Shown piece by piece: positions 1 to 6,218 of a DNA stretch of 8,891 nucleotides (positions are counted from its first letter, which is position 1; each line of letters opens with the position of its first letter). Source of the stretch: JBBQTU01 sp038213005. GTDB taxonomy: Bacteria > Planctomycetota > Phycisphaerae > Tepidisphaerales > Tepidisphaeraceae. A program made the translations under genes and the position numbers. The stretch is from NCBI GenBank assembly GCA_038213005.1, contig JBBQTU010000173.1, positions 1 to 8,891 of the forward strand. Reading direction: 5' to 3'. Below the pieces are notes generated by a model. The model was not told the DNA's origin. It saw only the letters and a list, made by a program, of their open reading frames with translations, and made no database searches.

Positions 1-197
1 TCTATCTCGTCCCCTATCGGACGCCTGAGTCATGCCTCTCTAAATCCATTCCGGCCGTGCGGCGAAGCCGCTTCCATTATTTGTGGCACTACTTCGCAAC
101 CGAATGCCAAAAAGCACCCACTCAGTTTCCTGAAGAGCCAAAAAAAAGAGTGCATAACGTTCCGCCTGTTCTTCTCACCTTTAAAAGCAGCTTCCTT
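1..197. other. Non-coding left edge, no gene seen
   Basis: This stretch lies downstream of the GntR/LacI regulator and no convincing reading frame was found in it. A small perfect hairpin occurs at 59-71 (GCGGC, loop GAA, GCCGC), but no T-run follows closely on either strand. On the minus strand a run of eight T (136-143 as A on plus) follows the regulator, but no GC-rich stem precedes it, so no terminator is called. The plus-strand frame starting at 57 continues far into the regulator gene in antisense and is a shadow. Confidence 0.4.
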
Positions 198-1433
198 CTA
201 ATTGGTCTCCACCGTTTGCCTTGGCACCGACGATCCATTGGCGGCATTGGGGGCATCGGGATCAACTATGATCATCTGCGGGGCGATCACACGGTGCTGC
301 GATTCGGTCGGCAGTTTGCCGGCCAGCCGGTCCTGGAAGAGTCTGGCCAGTTCCCGCCCGATAGCCGGGTTTTGCTTATCCACGGTCGCCACCGGCGTAT
401 ACGATTCAAATTGACGTTGGGGATCATCCATCCAGAAATCGTCGTAACCGGTGATCAGAATGTCATGACCGGGGGTCTTGCCCAGCAGCCGGCAAGCGGC
501 CGCGATCGGATACACCTCGCCATCGGATGCCGCCACGATCGCGTCGACGCCGGGATCGCGCTGCAGGTACTCAACCAGCCAGCCGGCGATGCTTCGGGTC
601 TTGGCCTCGAACCATTGCTGGAAGGGCAATCCCTCGGGGTCCGGCCCGCCCGGCCGAACCGCGGGTAATATCTCCAGTCCCGCATCACCCATTGCTTTTT
701 CGTAACCGGCATCGCGGTCTTTCAGCCAGGCATGGTTGATCCGGCATCCCTGGCCCGTCCAGACCCGTAGAATTCGTCGTCGGCCTTGGCCGATCAGCCA
801 GCGGGTCAGATCGTGGCAGCCGGCCGCATGATCCGAGCTGACCCAGTCGCAGCCGGCGACAGGTTGCGAGCCGTACAGCACCACCGGAGCCCCGTTCAGC
901 CGCAGCGCATCGGCGATCTGCTGCGCTTCGGCGGGATCCCAGACTTCACTCTCAACGGCAATTGCCCCGCGCGGCCAGCCCGACGTCAACCGTCGCGCCT
1001 TTTCCGCCGTCAACGTTCGCTCCCCCACGATCATTGAGTCAAACCCCGCCTCGCCCAGACTGGCCAATGCGGCATATTGACGCTGAATGTCCCAGCCACT
1101 GCTCCGCTGATAATCATACTCCCCACTACCGTTGGAGAACGCACAGCCGAGTACCACCACCGTGTGGGCCATCGCCCCGCGATGGGCAGCGCCCTTGTTG
1201 GCGACGACACGCCGCCGGTTCTCCTGACTGATCACTAATCCCTGATCCTGAAGCTGCTGAACCGCCAGCCGAAGTGTCGGACGCGAAACCTTGAGCTTCT
1301 TGGCCAGACTCACTTCCGTGGGCAACTCCTCCCCGGCCGGCAACTTGCCATCGGCAATCCACTGCCGCAGCGTGCGTTCCACCCGCACTCGCGGCCGCGT
1401 TTCAAGCATCGCACTGGCTGACAGTTCCGTCAT
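198..1433 (-). CDS. GntR-type HTH / LacI-type sensor transcriptional regulator
   Basis: A 411-residue DNA-binding regulator, probably a cytoplasmic repressor that responds to a sugar or related small molecule. Residues about 12-80 form a winged helix of the GntR type: PAGEELPTEVSLAKKLKVS followed by RPTLRLAVQQLQDQGLV, where the frame SRPTLRLAVQQL matches the recognition helix. Residues about 90-395 resemble the LacI/GalR periplasmic-binding-like sensor, ending in AIVAASDGEVYPIAAACRLLG and then DILITGYDDF and a TPVATVDKQ strand. The same architecture is known from Bacillus AraR. The ATG at 1433 is preferred; the frame is open to a TTG at 1469, and another in-frame ATG lies at 1409, so the start is uncertain by a few residues. 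It is divergent from nuoD with 666 bp between them, and its target is not evident. The ligand cannot be told from sequence alone. Confidence 0.9.
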   Translation of the reverse strand: MTELSASAMLETRPRVRVERTLRQWIADGKLPAGEELPTEVSLAKKLKVSRPTLRLAVQQLQDQGLVISQENRRRVVANKGAAHRGAMAHTVVVLGCAFSNGSGEYDYQRSSGWDIQRQYAALASLGEAGFDSMIVGERTLTAEKARRLTSGWPRGAIAVESEVWDPAEAQQIADALRLNGAPVVLYGSQPVAGCDWVSSDHAAGCHDLTRWLIGQGRRRILRVWTGQGCRINHAWLKDRDAGYEKAMGDAGLEILPAVRPGGPDPEGLPFQQWFEAKTRSIAGWLVEYLQRDPGVDAIVAASDGEVYPIAAACRLLGKTPGHDILITGYDDFWMDDPQRQFESYTPVATVDKQNPAIGRELARLFQDRLAGKLPTESQHRVIAPQMIIVDPDAPNAANGSSVPRQTVETN

Positions 1434-1777
1434 ACACCACCATTGTAACAGGAAGGAAACTGAACGCAAGACAATTCTACATTTAATTTTTACACTGCCC
1501 GATTATGTTACGTCGCGTTCTAAAAAGGCGATTCGCCCCTGTTATTACAGCCATATCGAGATCACGGATGCCAATTTCGATCACCTCACAGCCAAAGCGC
1601 CATGACATCATCATTACATCTGCTTTACAATGGTAAGCCCAAGGAATGGCCAAGATCGACGTCCCGACATCGTCAGGACATCCACCATCTTGCGGAGTGG
1701 GATTGCTGACCGCCTGTTCATGAGTAGAGTTGGGGTATTCCTATGAAATAGGGAAGTCCAGAACGGGGAAAATCCAG
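1434..1777. promoter_or_regulatory. AT-rich leader of the regulator gene and intergenic spacer
   Basis: No coding region is supported here. The part next to the regulator (about 1455-1560) is clearly more AT-rich than its surroundings, as expected for its promoter, but no well-spaced -35/-10 pair was found on the minus strand. Two short symmetric sites could be operators: CTGT-TATT-ACAG at 1539-1550 and an imperfect 16-bp palindrome at 1657-1672 (six of eight base pairs match). Autoregulation by the neighbouring GntR/LacI protein would be usual for the family but is inferred only. An imperfect direct repeat, with the shared form GGGAA..TCCAGAA, is seen at 1751-1764 and 1766-1779. Confidence 0.3.
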
Positions 1778-1812
1778 AAATTCAGCATTTAGCATGCAGC
1801 ATTCAGCATTCA
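1778..1812. repeat. Heptanucleotide tandem repeat, GCATTCA type
   Basis: Four contiguous 7-base units are visible: GCATTTA (1785-1791), GCATGCA (1792-1798), GCATTCA (1799-1805) and GCATTCA (1806-1812). A degenerate unit AAATTCA precedes them at 1778-1784. Period-7 arrays of this kind are known as STRR sequences in cyanobacteria. Because seven is not a multiple of three, such arrays stay open in several frames and create spurious ORFs, as happens here on the minus strand (1718-2137). A short 8-base duplication (GTGCCTCA, GTGCCTTC) follows at 1831-1846. The array ends about 40 bp before copy A of the dispersed repeat. Confidence 0.75.
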
Positions 1813-1851
1813 GGTGACCGCTTCCCCTTCGTGCCTCAGTGCCTTCCTCCG

Positions 1852-1941
1852 AAACTCGCGCGCCTGGCCCCCTCAATCGGGCGCAACTCCTTACCCTACA
1901 AGGCCCCGCGCTACCCCCACCCCCTCCCCCGAAAACCTGCG
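1852..1941 (+). repeat. Dispersed intergenic repeat, copy A
   Basis: This ~90-bp segment is repeated in inverted orientation at 7929-8019. The best part, 1864-1941, matches copy B at about 68 of 80 aligned positions by hand count, with only single-base indels inside C-runs. Shared blocks include CCCCCTCAATCG, AACTCCTTA and CCCCGCGCTACCCCC. On the minus strand the runs G5, G5, G5 and G4 (1904-1930) with loops of 1, 1 and 6 bases make a canonical G-quadruplex motif, also kept in copy B. No transposase or terminal inverted repeat is attached. It ends about 100 bp upstream of the candidate nuoD promoter. The substitutions do not favour third codon positions, so it is taken as non-coding. Confidence 0.8.
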
Positions 1942-2039
1942 TGCCTGCCCCGACTTCGGCGTTCGCTGGTTGCTGCATCGCTGGACCTGGCCGACCTTCG
2001 CCTTGGCACGCTCCCGTTTCGCGCTTCAGGCCGGGCAGT

Positions 2040-2068
2040 TTGGCAAGCCGTGCCGGGCGACTTAGAAT
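2040..2068 (+). promoter_or_regulatory. Candidate sigma-70-type promoter of nuoD
   Basis: TTGGCA (2040-2045) and TAGAAT (2063-2068) are separated by exactly 17 bp. Each hexamer matches five of six bases of the housekeeping consensus. Transcription would begin near 2075, giving a leader of about 25 bases that contains the nuoD ribosome binding site. Planctomycete promoter rules are not well known, so the call rests on the general consensus. Confidence 0.6.
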
Positions 2069-2089
2069 CCCCGCTTGTCTTTGTAGCCC

Positions 2090-2094
2090 AAGGA
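2090..2094 (+). promoter_or_regulatory. Ribosome binding site of nuoD (decides start at 2100)
   Basis: AAGGA lies five bases before the ATG at 2100. The next in-frame ATG, at 2118, has no such motif, and the open frame running up to 1839 crosses the repeat DNA. The site therefore supports 2100 as the start. Confidence 0.6.
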
Positions 2095-2099
2095 ACCGA

Positions 2100-3296
2100 A
2101 TGTCTAATGGCAGCACGATGAACGGCGAAACGATCAAAGAGTTGAACTACTCGCTCCTCCCCGGCGATGTCGATGAGAGCATCGACGTAGAGAGCGAGGA
2201 GATGCTGATCAACATGGGACCCCAGCACCCCTCCACCCACGGCGTGCTGCGCATCGTCCTGCGCACCGACGGCGAGATGGTGCTGGATGCCAAGCCGCAT
2301 GTGGGCTATCTCCATCGCTGCAAGGAGAAGATCGCCGAGAACCTCGCCTACTACCAGTACATCGGCTACACCGATCGGCTGGACTATCTGGCCGCGATGA
2401 ACAACAACCACGCATGGTCGATGAGCGTGGAGAAGCTTGCCGGCGTCGAGGTGCCCAGGCGGGCCGAATACATCCGCGTGATCGCGTCTGAACTCAACCG
2501 GATCGCCTCTCACCTGGTCTCTTTCGGCACCTATGGGCTGGATCTTGGCGCATTCGCCCCCTTTCTCTTCGCCTTCCGCGATCGCGAGTACATCCTCGAT
2601 CTGTTCGAGCAGATGTGCGGCGCCCGGCTGACGCTCTCGTACATCAATATTGGCGGCGTGACGTGGGACCTGCCGCCAGCCTTCCTGGAGAAACTGGCCG
2701 AGTTTCTGGACTACTTCGAGCCCAAACTGGACGAGTACAGCGACCTGCTGACCAAGAACCACATCTTCATCAAGCGCACCTCCAACGTCGGCGTGGTGAG
2801 CAAGGACCTGGCCGTCAAGTACGCCCTCTCCGGGCCGATGATTCGCGGATCGGGCATTCCCTTGGACCTCCGTCGCGATCGGCCGTACTCGGTCTACCCG
2901 GAACTGGATTTCGATGTCGTGGTCGGCCGGGGCGCCCAAGGCACGGTCGGCGACTGCTGGGATCGTTACTGGGTGAAGATGGAAGAGATGCGGCAGTGCA
3001 TCAAGATTCTTCGCCAGTGCATCAAACAGCTCCCCGACGGGCCTTTTCGAGCCAAGGTGCCGCGGGCGATGCGCATTGGCGCCGGCGAGATTTACTGCGA
3101 ATATGAAAACCCCCGCGGGCACCTGGGTTTCTTCATCGAAAGCCAGGGTGGCACGATTCCCTATCGCGTGAAGATTCGCGGCGCGTGCTTTGTAAACCTT
3201 TCCGTGACCGAGGAACTCTGCCGCAACGTATTGCTGGCAGACGTGCCGGCGATCATCGGGTCGATTGACGTCGTAATGGGTGAGGTGGATCGGTAA
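2100..3296 (+). CDS. nuoD: NADH-quinone oxidoreductase subunit D (complex I, 49-kDa subunit)
   Basis: A 398-residue protein of usual length for NuoD, which sits in the peripheral arm of complex I and helps form the quinone-binding site next to cluster N2. Diagnostic stretches are GPQHPSTHGVLR (about 40-51), PHVGYLHRCKEK (66-77), DRLDYL (92-97), SVEKLAGVEVPRRAEYIR (109-126), RGSGIPLDLRR, GDCWDRYWVKMEEMRQ, and the C-terminal ADVPAIIGSIDVVMGEVDR ending. His47 and Tyr96 stand 49 residues apart, like the quinone-headgroup His/Tyr pair known from Yarrowia and Thermus enzymes. The NiFe-hydrogenase cysteine pairs are absent, so this is not a hydrogenase large subunit. Cys74 replaces the Gly that usually follows the conserved Arg in HRG. 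No other nuo gene is in the window: the upstream gene is divergent and the downstream one is unrelated. Confidence 0.97.
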   Translation: MSNGSTMNGETIKELNYSLLPGDVDESIDVESEEMLINMGPQHPSTHGVLRIVLRTDGEMVLDAKPHVGYLHRCKEKIAENLAYYQYIGYTDRLDYLAAMNNNHAWSMSVEKLAGVEVPRRAEYIRVIASELNRIASHLVSFGTYGLDLGAFAPFLFAFRDREYILDLFEQMCGARLTLSYINIGGVTWDLPPAFLEKLAEFLDYFEPKLDEYSDLLTKNHIFIKRTSNVGVVSKDLAVKYALSGPMIRGSGIPLDLRRDRPYSVYPELDFDVVVGRGAQGTVGDCWDRYWVKMEEMRQCIKILRQCIKQLPDGPFRAKVPRAMRIGAGEIYCEYENPRGHLGFFIESQGGTIPYRVKIRGACFVNLSVTEELCRNVLLADVPAIIGSIDVVMGEVDR

Positions 3297-3406
3297 GCGG
3301 GAGGTTGCACGATACGAGGTCGCGGCGGCTTGCGGGGAATCGGGAGAACTCTTCGCTTGGCCGGCTCAGGTGTGCTGTTGGCATCGGAGGAGTGAAAGGG
3401 CGGAAC

Positions 3407-4303
3407 GTGGCTCGTGGACAGTCCAAGCGATCGTTGTTACCCCTGCTGGTGGTGGCTCTCACGCTGCTGGCTGGCGGTGGATGCTGGTTTTGGCAATCCA
3501 GTTCGGCGCCGGTCGTAACGCCGGCGACACAGCAGGCGGCCAGTGCGGCGGAGGTGCGGACCATCCGCGTCGCCACATGGAACCTGAAGCAGTTCACCGA
3601 TCGCCCGAACTTGGACCTGCCGATGGTCGCCAGGATCATCACCGAAGCGCGTTTTGACGTGCTGGCGATTGAGGAAGTCAAGAAGGACGGGCGTGCGGTG
3701 GACCGGCTGCTTTCCACGCTGGGGCCGCCCTGGCGGTCGGGCGGGATCAGCCCGATGACCGGGAACAACGAGCGGTTTGCCATTATCTACCGGGGCGATC
3801 GCGTGCAGGAGATCGGCTCAGCCAGCCTCATTGATCTCGCAGACCCGAGTGTTTTTGACCGGCACCCCTATACCGCGAGGTTCCGCGCCAACCGGTTCGA
3901 CTTCCAGTTGGTCGTTGTGCATCTGAGTTACACCGACACCGGCCGGCGCCGATTGGAGACCCAAACCCTCGCGAACTGCGTGATGGAACTCGCCGCACGC
4001 CAGAGCGAGAAGGACATCATTGTCCTGGGCGATTTCAACGAGCAGCGTGCCCGCCCGAACCTGTCCTTGATGGAGGATGTCGGCTGGCATACCACCGTCA
4101 GCGAGGCGACTAATCTCTCATCCAAGGAAACCTACGACAACATCCTGATCGAGCCCAAGCACACGACCCAATGGCAGGGCAGTTCAATCGTGCGGTTTGA
4201 TGAACTCTATTTCAGCAACGACGACCGTGCCGCCAGTGCGGCCGTCTCCGACCACCGTCCCGTGTACGCCGAGTTCAAGACCGACGGGCCTGACACCGAC
4301 TGA
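3407..4303 (+). CDS. Endonuclease/exonuclease/phosphatase-fold protein with N-terminal signal/lipoprotein-like leader
   Basis: A 298-residue DNase I-like (EEP superfamily) hydrolase. The metal and catalytic motifs are all present in order: VATWNLKQF (Asn of the first strand), DVLAIEEVK (metal Glu), VVVHLSY (catalytic His region), IIVLGDFNEQ (GDFN), YDNILI, and VSDHRPVYAEF (terminal SDH). The family cleaves phosphodiester or phosphomonoester bonds in nucleic acids, lipids or other substrates; the substrate is not evident here. Residues 1-26 show a basic start, a hydrophobic helix (LLPLLVVALTLLA) and GGGC, so it is probably exported. The lipobox is imperfect, with Gly at -3 to -1. GTG at 3407 is chosen, with AAGGG six bases upstream; GTG at 3392 is the alternative. 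It follows nuoD by 110 bp on the same strand and may be cotranscribed, without a clear functional link. Confidence 0.87.
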   Translation: MARGQSKRSLLPLLVVALTLLAGGGCWFWQSSSAPVVTPATQQAASAAEVRTIRVATWNLKQFTDRPNLDLPMVARIITEARFDVLAIEEVKKDGRAVDRLLSTLGPPWRSGGISPMTGNNERFAIIYRGDRVQEIGSASLIDLADPSVFDRHPYTARFRANRFDFQLVVVHLSYTDTGRRRLETQTLANCVMELAARQSEKDIIVLGDFNEQRARPNLSLMEDVGWHTTVSEATNLSSKETYDNILIEPKHTTQWQGSSIVRFDELYFSNDDRAASAAVSDHRPVYAEFKTDGPDTD

Positions 4304-4335
4304 ATGATGCCGGCGGCTGGAGACGATCGACTGAT

Positions 4336-6024
4336 CTATTTGCCTCGTCGGTGAAGAAGTTCACCAAGCGTTCGCACGCCGAGCACCTGGCACACGCCGA
4401 GGTAGACGCCGCCGCCGATCGCTATGAGCAGCACCAGTTGCGCGATCGCAGCCAGTTTCCCAGTTCCGTGAGGCCAGAAGGGCGCGTATTGGACGGCGAC
4501 GCACGCGGCCCACATCAGCCCGGCCGCGACGAGCATCTTGCCCGTCGACCGTGCCAGCGACGCCAGGCCAAGCCCGCCGACGCGGTTGCGGAGCATGTAG
4601 AGCATCAGCAGCGACTGCACGGCGAAGCTGACGACCGTCCCGGCCGCCATCGCTGATTCGCCCATGGACGTGAAAACCAGCGGGATCTCGATGACCAGGT
4701 TGAGGCCGATATTCACCATGGACATCACAAACGGCGTCTTGGTGTCATGCAGCGCGTAATAGGCGCGGTTGATGATCTGCTGCATCGAATAGGCCCAGAT
4801 GCCTGAGGCATAGAGCACCAGGGAATTGGCCGTGAGTTGCAGATCGTGTGCGGTGACTTCGCCATAGCCGTAGAACAGGCGGATGGCGTGATGCCGCACG
4901 ATGATCAGGCCGATGCTCGCGGCGATGCCTTCGAACAGCGTCGCCTCAATCCCGGTGTGCAGCGTCTGGCTGAAGCGCGAGCGATCCTTCTCCAGGGCGT
5001 CGCTGCTGAGGCCCGGGAAGATGGCAGTCGCCAGGGCGATGGCGAAGATGCCCAGTGGAAACTGATAGAGGAACTGAGCCCAGTTGAGCCGCACCGGGGC
5101 GCCGGCTTCCATCGGGTAGCGAATCACATGGCCAAACAGCGTGAAATGGTCGACCGGGTTGTTGTGCGCATCAACACTGGCCGCCAGCATGGCCGAGATT
5201 CCCGTGTCCATCAGAACGGAGATCTGCAAGACGCCGGCCGCGAGGGCGACCGGGATGGACAACTGCAGCATGCGCCTGATGGCCGGGGTCCAGAGCGCGT
5301 CTTTCACTGAGAACCTGAAGCCGACCGCCCGCAGCGCGGGGACGAGCATCGCGACCTGTCCTACGCCGGCGACCAGCACGAACGCGGCGAGCCACATCGA
5401 GAGCGTGATCTGCTTGTCCAGCTTGACGGCGGGGTCGCTGGTGAGGCTGATCGCCATCAGCCAGCCGCCGAAGGCCGTCACGGCGATGTGGATGACGTTC
5501 AGCAGGATCGGGGCGGCCGCGGGAAGAGCGAAACGCCGATGCACCTGCAGGATCGCGCCGAGAAAGGCGGTCAGGCAGATGAGCACCACATACGGGAGCA
5601 TGATCGCCGAGAGCTTGAGCGTGAGCAGGTAATCGAGGCGACGATCAGGTCCGGCGAAGTAGATCATGATCGCCAGGACGATCTCGCCGATGATCGTGAT
5701 GCCCACGAGAATCAGGGTCAGGAGATTGACGCTCGCGGCGGCGAAGGCTCTTGCCTGCTCGGGCGTCTGCTGCTTCAGGCTCCTGGAGTAGAGCGGGATG
5801 AAGGCGGCCGAGAGGGCTCCTTCGCCGAAGAGCTTGCGCAGCAGGTTCGGGATGATGAAGGAGATCCGCAGGGCGACGGCGACGGGGCTTTTGCCAAAGA
5901 CGGCCGCGAGGGCTGTTTCACGCAGCAGCCCGAAGACACGGCTGACCAGCGTCAACGCGCTGATGATCCTGGCGTGGCCAAGAAAAGACTGGACCTGAGG
6001 TTTCTGTGCGGCATCCGTTGCCAT
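4336..6024 (-). CDS. murJ: Lipid II flippase MurJ (MviN family)
   Basis: A 562-residue polytopic inner-membrane protein of the MOP exporter superfamily that moves the peptidoglycan precursor lipid II across the membrane. The N-terminus carries the family signature: ALTLVSRVFGLLRETALA followed by FG and FIIPNLLRKLFGEGALSAAF with FIPLY. Arg29 and Arg35 fall in the SRxxGxxRE motif, and LYQFPLGIFAIALATAIFP is the second family block. About 14 hydrophobic segments can be traced to the end. Compared with typical MurJ, about 30 extra residues (between MDTGISAMLA and LNWAQFLYQF) lengthen one external loop; this may be common in the clade. ATG 6024 has AAGGA seven bases upstream. It is downstream of gpmI on the same strand and converges with the EEP gene with a 32-bp gap. 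The gene implies that a peptidoglycan wall is made. Confidence 0.95.
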   Translation of the reverse strand: MATDAAQKPQVQSFLGHARIISALTLVSRVFGLLRETALAAVFGKSPVAVALRISFIIPNLLRKLFGEGALSAAFIPLYSRSLKQQTPEQARAFAAASVNLLTLILVGITIIGEIVLAIMIYFAGPDRRLDYLLTLKLSAIMLPYVVLICLTAFLGAILQVHRRFALPAAAPILLNVIHIAVTAFGGWLMAISLTSDPAVKLDKQITLSMWLAAFVLVAGVGQVAMLVPALRAVGFRFSVKDALWTPAIRRMLQLSIPVALAAGVLQISVLMDTGISAMLAASVDAHNNPVDHFTLFGHVIRYPMEAGAPVRLNWAQFLYQFPLGIFAIALATAIFPGLSSDALEKDRSRFSQTLHTGIEATLFEGIAASIGLIIVRHHAIRLFYGYGEVTAHDLQLTANSLVLYASGIWAYSMQQIINRAYYALHDTKTPFVMSMVNIGLNLVIEIPLVFTSMGESAMAAGTVVSFAVQSLLMLYMLRNRVGGLGLASLARSTGKMLVAAGLMWAACVAVQYAPFWPHGTGKLAAIAQLVLLIAIGGGVYLGVCQVLGVRTLGELLHRRGK

Positions 6025-6046
6025 CGAAGCTTCCTTGCTCTACGGC

Positions 6047-6073
6047 AGTATAACCTCTTGGGCACCGCGACAA
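6047..6073 (-). promoter_or_regulatory. Possible murJ promoter partly inside a palindrome arm
   Basis: On the minus strand TATACT (6047-6052) matches five of six bases of a -10 element and lies 22 bases before the murJ ATG. Upstream, TTGTCG (6068-6073) could serve as a poor -35 with a short 15-bp spacer. That hexamer belongs to the outer arm of the 158-bp palindrome. The -10 is reasonable, the -35 weak; murJ could equally be read from the gpmI promoter. Confidence 0.3.
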
Positions 6074-6218
6074 AATAAGTTGACCGATCTTGCCTTGACC
6101 TTGAGGCCGTGCTCTTGGTTGCTCGCTCGTTACAGATCGTTGATATTCGCCTCGCTCGCGCCTCGATCACGACCTCAATGTCGGCGCAATCTCAGTGACC
6201 TTATTTTGTCGCGATGCC
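6061..6218. repeat. 158-bp imperfect palindrome, MITE-like, between gpmI and murJ
   Basis: The left arm (6061-6114) and right arm (6165-6218) are inverted copies, matching at about 42 of 54 positions by hand count without gaps; the outermost 24 bases match at 21. The outer tip reads GGCAcCGCGACAAAATAAG on the left and, inverted, GGCAtCGCGACAAAATAAG on the right. The loop is about 50 bases (6115-6164) and contains direct CTCGCTCG repeats. The right end touches the gpmI stop codon, and the left end lies 36 bases before murJ. No transposase and no clear target duplication were seen. The form fits a non-autonomous mobile element, or a very long RNA hairpin if gpmI and murJ are cotranscribed. No T-run follows, so it is not called a standard terminator. 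Confidence 0.8.

Noticed and set aside
136..143. Run of eight T on the minus strand after the regulator as a terminator
   Set aside because: No GC-rich stem lies immediately before it on that strand.
1718..2137. 139-codon minus-strand frame with the pattern LNAECxMLNAEF
   Set aside because: The pattern arises from the heptanucleotide array and the C-rich repeat; it is a known type of spurious protein from period-7 repeats.
2415..2417. Trp106 of NuoD as loss of the quinone-binding Tyr
   Set aside because: Spacing from His47 shows that the quinone-binding Tyr is Tyr96 in DRLDY, which is present; Trp106 is a different site.
1911..3122. 403-codon minus-strand open frame opposite nuoD
   Set aside because: It is antisense to a full-length, well-conserved nuoD, has no family resemblance and no ribosome binding site.
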